Source: BRHc4a sp049323755
GTDB lineage: Bacteria > Bacillota > Desulfotomaculia > Desulfotomaculales > Desulfocucumaceae
NCBI GenBank assembly: GCA_049323755.1
Contig: JBMOPE010000043.1
Location: 48,461-112,460, forward strand
Length of the DNA stretch: 64,000 nt
Reading direction: 5' to 3'
The notes under the pieces are model-generated. The model saw nothing but the letters and a program-made list of their open reading frames with translations. It had not been told where the DNA came from and ran no database searches. Numbering within the stretch: the stretch's first letter is position 1; the number at the start of each line of letters is the position of its first letter. Position numbers and translations under genes: made by a program. Of this stretch, positions 58,168-64,000 are shown one piece after another.

Positions 58168-59052
58168 TTGGTAAATGACTTTGGGCGGGTTCTCACCGCA
58201 ATGATCACCCCTTTTAACAAGGAAATGGCAGTGGATTACAACGTGGCAAGAAAGCTGGCCCGTCACCTGGCTGAGTCGGGGTCCGACGGTTTGGTTGTGT
58301 GTGGAACTACCGGTGAGTCACCCACCCTGACGAGGGAAGAGAAAATTGAGCTGTTCAGGGTAGTTGTAGAGGAAGTCGGTGGTAAGGCTGTCGTTATTGC
58401 AGGTACAGGGGGAAACAGTACTGCCGCAAGCATAGAGCTGACCCAGGCAGCCGAAAAGGTTGGGGTTGACGGTGTAATGACAGTTTGCCCTTATTACAAT
58501 AAACCTTCCCAGGAGGGGCTTTTTCAGCACTTTAAGGCGATAGCATCCAGCACTGACCTGCCGGTGATGCTTTACAATATTCCGGGCCGAACCGGTATTA
58601 ATATGCTTCCGTCAACAGTTGTAAGACTTGCTGAGATAAATAATATAATTGCCATAAAGGAAGCTGCGGGGAGCATGGACCAGGTAAGCGAGCTTCGCAG
58701 GAGTCTTCCTGACGGATTTGCAATATACAGCGGGGATGATTCTCTAACACTCCCCATGATGGCCCTGGGGGCAAAAGGCGTGGTAAGTGTGGTGTCTCAT
58801 GTGGTTGGCTCACAGCTCAGTAAAATGGTGGATGCTTTTACTGCAGGCAATACCACTCTTGCTACACAGATACACGCCCAGCTTTTCCCGGTTTTTAAAG
58901 GACTTTTTATTACCACCAACCCTGTTCCGGTAAAGGCTGCTATGAGCCTCCTGGGATGGCAGGTGGGGGGACCGAGGCTGCCCCTTGTGGAAGCTACAGC
59001 AGCAGAAAAGGAAGAGATCAAAAGAATACTTTCAGAACAAAAACTATTATAA
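58168..59052 (+). CDS. dapA: 4-hydroxy-tetrahydrodipicolinate synthase
   Basis: Condenses pyruvate with aspartate semialdehyde. VLTAMITPFNKEMAVDYNVA, GLVVCGTTGESPTLTREEK, YYNKPSQEGLFQHF and MLYNIPGRTGINM are typical, and the Schiff-base Lys is in IIAIKEAAGSMDQV. 294 residues. The TTG at 58168 follows GGAAGGTG; a GTG at 58159 overlaps that site. A terminator follows. Confidence 0.96.
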   Translation: MVNDFGRVLTAMITPFNKEMAVDYNVARKLARHLAESGSDGLVVCGTTGESPTLTREEKIELFRVVVEEVGGKAVVIAGTGGNSTAASIELTQAAEKVGVDGVMTVCPYYNKPSQEGLFQHFKAIASSTDLPVMLYNIPGRTGINMLPSTVVRLAEINNIIAIKEAAGSMDQVSELRRSLPDGFAIYSGDDSLTLPMMALGAKGVVSVVSHVVGSQLSKMVDAFTAGNTTLATQIHAQLFPVFKGLFITTNPVPVKAAMSLLGWQVGGPRLPLVEATAAEKEEIKRILSEQKLL

Positions 59053-59058
59053 AATGCT

Positions 59059-59091
59059 GTGAGAGACTAAAAGCAGTCTCTCACTTGTATT
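59059..59091 (+). terminator. terminator after dapA
   Basis: GTGAGAGACT and AGTCTCTCAC form a perfect 10-bp stem with loop AAAAGC, followed by TTGTATT. Confidence 0.75.
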
Positions 59092-59280
59092 AAGTAGCGA
59101 ATAGTTTAAAAAATGCAAAAAGAGAATGTTTGTATTATAATGCCATTATAAGGGAAAAATAAAAACTATATATCAACAATAACCACAAATGATCTTATTC
59201 CCACCTTCTCCTGTTGTTCTCACCGGTGATTTTTTATTTTTTCAGACTTTATTCGAACAAGACAATAGGGAGGTGTGGAT

Positions 59281-60945
59281 TTGGCCAGAGAACCGAAAGT
59301 TGCCATTATCCCCCTGGGCGGGATGGGCGAAATTGGAAAAAACATGATGGCGGTGAGATTTGGGGATAAGATCATAGTTATAGATTGCGGATTGGCGTTT
59401 CCGGAGGAGGAAATGCTGGGTATCGATGTGGTGATACCGGATATTACATTCCTCCTTGAAAACAGGGAACAGGTTCTTGCTATTGTACTCACTCACGGAC
59501 ACGAGGACCATATAGGGGCACTGCCTTATGTTTTAAGGCAGTTAAATGTACCCGTCTATGGTACAAGGCTTACCCTTGGGCTCCTTCATGGAAAGCTTAA
59601 AGAGCAGGGCATTGAAAAGGGTGTTGAACTCCATACGGTAAAACCCCGGGATTCGGTTCAGATAGGACCGTTTAAAGTAGAATTCATAAGAGTATCGCAC
59701 AGCGTTCCGGATGCGGTGGCACTTGCCATTCACACTCCCATTGGAACGATAGTGCATACCGGTGACTTCAAGATTGACCCTACCCCGGTGGACGGAGAAG
59801 TTATAGACTTTTACAAGTTTGCCCAGCTAGGAGAAAAGGGTGTGCTGGTTCTTATGTCCGACAGCACTAACTCTGAAAGGCCCGGCTACACCCATTCGGA
59901 AAAAAGTGTTGGAATCACCTTTGATGAAACTTTCAGACAAGCCAGGGAACGGATTATCATGGCCACCTTTGCATCCAACATACACAGGCTGCAGCAGGCT
60001 ATTACCACCGCGCACAGGTATGACCGCAAGGTGGCAGTTGTAGGACGGAGCATGGTAAACGTTATAAGCATAGCTCACGAGCTTGGCTACCTGACCATAC
60101 CGGAAGGTACTCTCATCGAGGTGGAAGAGGCGTCCCGCCTGCCAAAAAACAAGGTGCTTTATATATCCACCGGCAGTCAGGGTGAGCCGATGTCGGCGCT
60201 TACCAGGATTGCCATGGGGGACCACCGCCAGATAGACATTATGCCTGGGGATACTATAATAATTTCAGCAACACCCATTCCAGGCAATGAAAAACTGGTG
60301 GGAAGGGTTATAGACCACCTCTTCAAGCAGGGAGCTCAAGTAGTCTATGAGTCGGTTTCAGGGATTCATGTAAGCGGGCACCCAAGCCAGGAAGAGCTAA
60401 AGCTGATGATAAACCTTACCAAGCCTAAATTTTTTGTGCCTGTGCACGGAGAGCATAGAATGCTTATAAAGCACGCAAGGCTGGCAAGGGAAATGGGAAT
60501 TCCGGCCAATCACATTTTCGTCTGCGAAAACGGACACGTGCTGGAGTTTTCCAAAAGATCGGGTAAGCTGTCAGGACGGGTTACTGCCGGAAGAATTCTA
60601 GTAGACGGGCTGGGAGTGGGAGATGTGGGCAACATAGTATTGCGTGACCGCAAACAGCTCTCCCAGGACGGTATACTTATAGTGGTGGTGAGTATTAGTA
60701 AAGAAAGCGGTCAGATTAGTGCCGGTCCTGATATTGTGTCAAGAGGCTTCGTATATGTGCGGGAGTCTGAGCAGCTGATGGACGAGGTAAAGGATAAGGT
60801 AAGAGTTATTCTTGATAAATGCACTGACCGGGGCATTACCGAATGGTCCAATATAAAATCCCAGGTCAGGGATTCACTTGGGAAATTCCTCTATGAAAAA
60901 ACCAGGAGAAGGCCAATGATACTGCCAATAATCATGGACATATAA
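59281..60945 (+). CDS. rnjB: ribonuclease J
   Basis: Metallo-beta-lactamase/beta-CASP exo- and endoribonuclease for mRNA decay and rRNA maturation. VAIIPLGGMGEIGKNMMAVR, VLTHGHEDHIGALPYVL (metal site near residue 70), VHTGDFKIDPTPV, MSDSTNSERPGYTHSE, the beta-CASP ISTGSQGEPMSALTRIAMGD and VPVHGEHRMLIKHARLAREM are present. 554 residues. The TTG at 59281 follows GGGAGGTG by 5 bases; a GTG two codons earlier overlaps it. Position between dapA and tepA equals ymfA (rnjB) of Bacillus. Confidence 0.95.
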   Translation: MAREPKVAIIPLGGMGEIGKNMMAVRFGDKIIVIDCGLAFPEEEMLGIDVVIPDITFLLENREQVLAIVLTHGHEDHIGALPYVLRQLNVPVYGTRLTLGLLHGKLKEQGIEKGVELHTVKPRDSVQIGPFKVEFIRVSHSVPDAVALAIHTPIGTIVHTGDFKIDPTPVDGEVIDFYKFAQLGEKGVLVLMSDSTNSERPGYTHSEKSVGITFDETFRQARERIIMATFASNIHRLQQAITTAHRYDRKVAVVGRSMVNVISIAHELGYLTIPEGTLIEVEEASRLPKNKVLYISTGSQGEPMSALTRIAMGDHRQIDIMPGDTIIISATPIPGNEKLVGRVIDHLFKQGAQVVYESVSGIHVSGHPSQEELKLMINLTKPKFFVPVHGEHRMLIKHARLAREMGIPANHIFVCENGHVLEFSKRSGKLSGRVTAGRILVDGLGVGDVGNIVLRDRKQLSQDGILIVVVSISKESGQISAGPDIVSRGFVYVRESEQLMDEVKDKVRVILDKCTDRGITEWSNIKSQVRDSLGKFLYEKTRRRPMILPIIMDI

Positions 60946-60952
60946 GAAATGA

Positions 60953-60983
60953 AAAATACACGGTTAAAACCCGTGTATTTTTT
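60953..60983 (+). terminator. terminator after rnjB
   Basis: AAAATACACGG and CCGTGTATTTT stem with T7. Confidence 0.85.
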
Positions 60984-61084
60984 TGCACTTAAAAGCATAC
61001 TAAGGAAGACACGGTTGTTTAATCCGCCGGCGCGAGGCGGCTCATTTGCGCACGACGGCCACAAGTGAGGGAGGATCTATTATT

Positions 61085-61927
61085 ATGCCAGGATACAGGT
61101 CATATGATGAAGAGCCCGGAGTATTTCCCTACTCGCCGGATATCGACCCGGAGCCCAGTGTAGAGCCGGGACATCACCCCGATTATCCGGATGCAGACCC
61201 TGACCATCCCGGTGGAGACAGCCCCAGGAGCCCCCGGAGGGTCCAGGGCAAACAGAAGGGCGGGACCGATTCCATCAAAGAATACGGTGCTACACCTTTG
61301 CCGGAAGTTAAAAGCAACATTCACTGCATTACCATAGTGGGACAGATTGAAGGCCATCTGGTGCTTCCCCCGCAAAACAAAACCACCAAGTACGAGCATA
61401 TAATTCCGCAATTAGTAGCCATTGAGCAGGCTAATGAAATTGAAGGATTGCTGGTGGTGCTCAATACCGTAGGAGGGGATGTGGAAGCAGGCCTTGCCAT
61501 TGCAGAAATGCTTTCCAGCCTTTCAAAGCCTACAGTATCAATAGTACTGGGGGGTGGGCACTCCATAGGGGTTCCCATAGCAGTTGCTGCAGAATATAGC
61601 TTTATAGCGGATACAGCCAGCATGACCATTCACCCCATAAGGCTGAACGGATTGGTTATCGGTGTGCCACAGACATACGAGTACCTGGACAAAATGCAGG
61701 ACCGTGTGGTGAATTTTGTTACCAGTCATTCCAGGATTACCTCGGAGCAGTTCAGGGAGCTTATGTTCAGGACAGGCGAGCTGGCCAGGGATATTGGTAC
61801 TGTATTAATCGGAAAAGATGCAGTTGAAAAGGGCCTTATCAGCGAGGTCGGCGGGGTTAGTAAAGCAGTAGCCAAGCTAAAGGCTATGATAGAGGAAAGA
61901 AAAGATAAAGGAGTGCCCTTACAGTGA
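61085..61927 (+). CDS. tepA: ClpP-like translocation-enhancing protease TepA
   Basis: ClpP-fold serine protease linked in Bacillus to protein export and sporulation. The first 80 residues are an acidic Pro/Asp-rich extension (DEEPGVFPYSPDIDPEPSVE). The core has VVLNTVGGDVEAGLAIAEML, the nucleophile Ser in LGGGHSIGVPIAVAAEYSF (near residue 157), the His in MTIHPIRLNG and LISEVGGVSKAV. 280 residues. The ATG at 61085 follows GAGGGAGG. It overlaps ylzJ by 4 bases. Confidence 0.93.
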   Translation: MPGYRSYDEEPGVFPYSPDIDPEPSVEPGHHPDYPDADPDHPGGDSPRSPRRVQGKQKGGTDSIKEYGATPLPEVKSNIHCITIVGQIEGHLVLPPQNKTTKYEHIIPQLVAIEQANEIEGLLVVLNTVGGDVEAGLAIAEMLSSLSKPTVSIVLGGGHSIGVPIAVAAEYSFIADTASMTIHPIRLNGLVIGVPQTYEYLDKMQDRVVNFVTSHSRITSEQFRELMFRTGELARDIGTVLIGKDAVEKGLISEVGGVSKAVAKLKAMIEERKDKGVPLQ

Positions 61928-62136
61928 TACTATGGACACCTATGCAGCTGGAACTGGTTTTCGAGGGGCTGGATGACATGGCTGACCCCGGGTACAGTCA
62001 AATATCCCACTGTGGTGTGCCCATGCTGGCTCAGAAGACAGCAGAGGGCGGTTACAGGGTAGCCCAGCTTCTCAGTACAGACCCCATGGATTATCTTAAA
62101 AGGGAATATGAGCCAGGAAGCCTTTTGAAATACTAA
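61924..62136 (+). CDS. ylzJ: YlzJ-like protein
   Basis: Small protein of 70 residues of the YlzJ family: MILWTPMQLELVFEGLDD, CGVPMLAQKTAEGGYRVAQL and LLSTDPMDYLKREYEPG. It starts with GTG in a GTGA overlap with the tepA stop, the same pairing as in Bacillus. Function unknown. Confidence 0.9.
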   Translation: MILWTPMQLELVFEGLDDMADPGYSQISHCGVPMLAQKTAEGGYRVAQLLSTDPMDYLKREYEPGSLLKY

Positions 62137-62230
62137 CCGGGAAAATTTTTTAAAGGGATCGATTCCCCGGAACTTTTTGCGTCCCGCCACTGTCATAATA
62201 AGTAAAGTATGGTAAGTGGAGGCGGGGCCG

Positions 62231-62305
62231 ATGATCCTGAAATTGTTAATAGCTATAATTTTTTTACTTACCCTGGGTTTAATTGGCCCCGAAAAACAGA
62301 CCTAA
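62231..62305 (+). CDS. candidate hydrophobic 24-residue peptide
   Basis: MILKLLIAIIFLLTLGLIGP then EKQT. GGAGGCGGGG lies just before the ATG and a terminator follows. A membrane peptide like the one at 39782; coding is uncertain. Confidence 0.4.
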   Translation: MILKLLIAIIFLLTLGLIGPEKQT

Positions 62306-62340
62306 TGTTAATAATTAAAATTTAAAGGTTCCTTTTAACA

Positions 62341-62373
62341 AACCGCCAGCTGTCGAAATTGGCGGTTTTTTCA
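62341..62373 (+). terminator. terminator upstream of prkA
   Basis: AACCGCCA and TGGCGGTT stem, then TTTTTC. Confidence 0.8.
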
Positions 62374-62496
62374 TGTCATAGGTCCACCAGTGGTTAATTC
62401 TTTAGAGGCCACCGGCATATAATGTAATATTAACGGAAGCGGGGTAGAAAATTAGTTCCATGTGTGACAATATAAAACAAAGGAGGGAAATGCTGC

Positions 62497-63291
62497 ATGG
62501 ATTTTTGGAAGAGACTTGAGGAGCACCGGTCGGTGGAAAAGAGACTTGCATGGGAAGGAACGTTTAGTGAATACCTGAGAATCATTAAAGAGCAACCGTA
62601 CGTATGCCAATTGGCACATTCCAGAATTTACGAAATGATCAAGTCTGCCGGCGTTGAAGAAACAGCCGAAGGAAAGAGATATAAATTTTTCCAGAGCGAA
62701 ATATTCGGGCTTGACAGCACCCTGGAGAAACTGGTGGAGGAGTACTTCCATCCGGCCGCCCGTAGACTTGATGTTCGTAAAAGAATACTTTTATTGATGG
62801 GCCCTGTAAGCGGTGGGAAATCAACTCTGGTTGCCATGCTCAAAAAGGGACTGGAGAGGTTCAGCCGGTCGGACCTGGGCGCGGTGTACGGCATTAAGGG
62901 GTGCCCAATGCACGAGGAGCCTCTTCACCTTATACCCAAGGAGCTGCGGCCCGAGTTTGAAAAAGAGTATGGGGTGTATATCGAGGGTGAGCTATGTCCT
63001 TCCTGCAGGATGATGCTTGAATCGGAGTACGGAGGGAAAATTGAAAATGTAATGGTGGAAAGGTTTTTCCTGACTGAGGAAGGCAGGGTGGGCATAGGCA
63101 CCTTCACCCCCTCCGACCCCAAGTCCCAGGATATTGCCGACCTTACAGGCAGCGTTGACTTCTCCACCATAGCCGAATTCGGCTCCGAGTCGGACCCAAG
63201 GGCCTATCGCTTCGACGGGGAGCTTAACATAGCCAACCGTGGGATGATGGAGTTTCAGGAGACGCTTAACTCCAAACCACTGTTCAGGTAA
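62497..63291 (+). pseudogene. prkA: PrkA serine protein kinase, truncated by an insertion
   Basis: The N-terminal AAA-like part of the PrkA sporulation kinase. WKRLEEHRSVEKRLAWEGTF, HSRIYEMIKSAGVEE, the P-loop MGPVSGGKSTLVAMLKKGLE (near residue 101), GCPMHEEPLHLIP and LNIANRGMMEFQETL are intact. Full-length PrkA has about 630 residues; this frame stops after 264, with SKPLFR and TAA formed at or inside foreign DNA that starts near 63281. AAAGGAGGG precedes the ATG. The C-terminal kinase part is not in the window. It may survive beyond the element, but this copy is broken. Confidence 0.85.
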
Positions 63292-63350
63292 AATAAAGTC
63301 TTAGACTGACAAATAAAGTTCTAGACTAACAAATAAAGTCTTAGACTGGC
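63281..63350 (+). mobile_element. transposon-like end with three 20-bp direct repeats
   Basis: TGTTCAGGTA is followed by three consecutive 20-base units at 63291, 63311 and 63331, each beginning AAATAAAGT and containing CTTAGACTG or a close variant (TCTAGACTA in the middle copy). Arrays of about 20-bp transposase-binding sites behind a TGT terminus are typical of Tn7/Mu/Tn5053-class DDE transposons. It interrupts prkA. Confidence 0.65.
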
Positions 63351-63417
63351 TTGCAGGAATATTATGCCTGTTTTTTTATTTTTTATGCATAAAATCCTTG
63401 AAGGGAGGTGATAGTGC

Positions 63418-63732
63418 ATGAAAAAGCAGCAGAATTACCGGTTGATGGTGGAGGTCCGTGATATGACCAAAGTGAAGGGTCAGATAAATCCATTCAATGA
63501 CCCCGTTCCCGGAACTCAAATCATAGTAGAGTTAGACGGTGATGACTTGGAACATATTATGTATAGGAGACTTTTTGAATTTTGGAACCGTGAAGATGCC
63601 GAGATTTCTGCTTTGGGAATTTGGCGTTTATGGAACGACCGATTTGGGAGGAAGACAAAGCTTTCAAAGAAAGCAGTTAAACAGTATATGTTTGATATTG
63701 AATCAGTAGTAAAAAGTGAAGCTAACTATTAA
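63418..63732 (+). CDS. unknown protein inside the prkA-interrupting element
   Basis: A 104-residue soluble protein, MKKQQNYRLMVEVRDMTKVK, then NPFNDPVPGTQIIVELDGDD, LEHIMYRRLFEFWNREDAEI and KTKLSKKAVKQYMFDIESVV. AGGGAGGTGATAGTGC precedes the ATG, so translation should be strong. The acidic first half and helical basic second half give no family match. It is the first gene after the repeat array and is probably cargo of the element. Confidence 0.7.
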   Translation: MKKQQNYRLMVEVRDMTKVKGQINPFNDPVPGTQIIVELDGDDLEHIMYRRLFEFWNREDAEISALGIWRLWNDRFGRKTKLSKKAVKQYMFDIESVVKSEANY

Positions 63733-63932
63733 ATAAGGTCAAATAATCCGGGGTAGAGTGTACGATAAGGGATTTCTTCGCTGGATGAGTTTAACTCTCA
63801 AATTTCATATTGTTATCGCAGTATAATTAGGGTTACTATACAAAATATAGTCGGTTTCCTGTATGACGGGAAAGGGTCTATCCCGAACTTTGTGTAAAGT
63901 CCAAATCGATATAAAATAAGGCAGTATTTTGA
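63733..63932. other. gene-free stretch with an IS-end-like sequence
   Basis: No gene is seen. GGGTCTATCCCGAACTTTGT (63874-63893, continuing GTAAAG) resembles the terminal inverted repeat of IS256-family elements as I remember them; no transposase start is visible before the window ends. Confidence 0.25.
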
Positions 63933-63968
63933 GGGGACAATTGGCTATTAATGCAATTGCCCCCTTTT
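63933..63968 (+). terminator. terminator near the window end
   Basis: GGGGACAATTG and CAATTGCCCC form a stem with one mismatch and loop GCTATTAATG, followed by CCTTTT. Confidence 0.6.
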
Positions 63969-64000
63969 AACGCATTATACTTAAAAGGCCTTAATTGTCA

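Noticed and set aside
1..64000. CRISPR arrays, tRNA and rRNA genes
   Set aside because: No regularly spaced identical repeats with unique spacers, no tRNA cloverleaf with a TTCGA-type arm and no rRNA segments were recognised; the 7-bp and 20-bp arrays have no spacers.

Overview
The window looks like chromosomal DNA of an anaerobic, endospore-forming, low-GC-lineage Gram-positive bacterium of the Peptococcaceae / Desulfotomaculum-Pelotomaculum type. The reasons are the sporulation genes (spmA, spmB, sigK, dpaA, dpaB, a gerAB homologue, YjcZ-like miniproteins, tepA, ylzJ, prkA), gene orders matching Bacillus subtilis (alaS-yrzL-ruvX-yrzB-mltG-yrrO and ylxY-mlpA-ymxH-dpaA-dpaB-asd-dapG-dapA-rnjB-tepA-ylzJ), strong purine-rich Shine-Dalgarno sites with many TTG and GTG starts, ferredoxin-type proteins, and a candidate selenoprotein. 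The genus is inference.

Layout. 0-9.6 kb: alaS, ireB, a ferredoxin-fused aldo/keto reductase, ruvX, a DUF1292 gene, a VanW/G5 protein, mltG and a U32 protein. 9.6-12.5 kb: a penicillin-binding protein, a regulator with three tandem HTH domains and a small ferredoxin. 12.5-21.9 kb: a pstS-pstC-pstA operon without pstB (minus strand), an ArsR regulator, a phosphoesterase, two YjcZ-like miniproteins, a collagen-like miniprotein, a padR-fetA-fetB operon divergent from chrA, and a methyltransferase. 22.0-24.3 kb: small exported or membrane proteins, including a recent 0.5-kb duplication. 24.5-30.7 kb: a YkuD transpeptidase, spmA/spmB, FmdB, trxA, lgt, a glutaredoxin-like gene with an in-frame UGA at its first redox cysteine, an orphan cobalamin riboswitch and a universal stress protein. 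31-36.6 kb: two multidomain cyclic-di-GMP proteins. 36.6-42.9 kb: DUF3231, gerAB, a TasA/camelysin-like protein and sigK, with two rearranged sigK fragments and a decapitated TetR gene.

42.9-48.2 kb: cobK, a YqeG phosphatase and the shikimate genes aroE, aroC, aroK, aroB. 48.3-62.3 kb: ylxY, mlpA, ymxH, a serine protease, then dapB, dpaA, dpaB, asd, dapG and dapA, which together lead from aspartate to dihydrodipicolinate, lysine/diaminopimelate and spore dipicolinate, followed by rnjB, tepA and ylzJ. 62.5-64 kb: prkA is cut off by DNA that begins TGT and carries three exact-period 20-bp direct repeats, as expected for a transposon end, followed by an unknown gene.

The most notable items are the candidate selenocysteine glutaredoxin with a good SECIS-like hairpin, the element interrupting prkA, the sigK fragments joined to a truncated TetR gene, the cobalamin riboswitch followed by two terminators and no gene, an apparent ATT start codon for spmA, and families of 7-bp-periodic intergenic repeats, one copy of which supplies the stop codon of aroE. 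No tRNA, rRNA or CRISPR array was seen.
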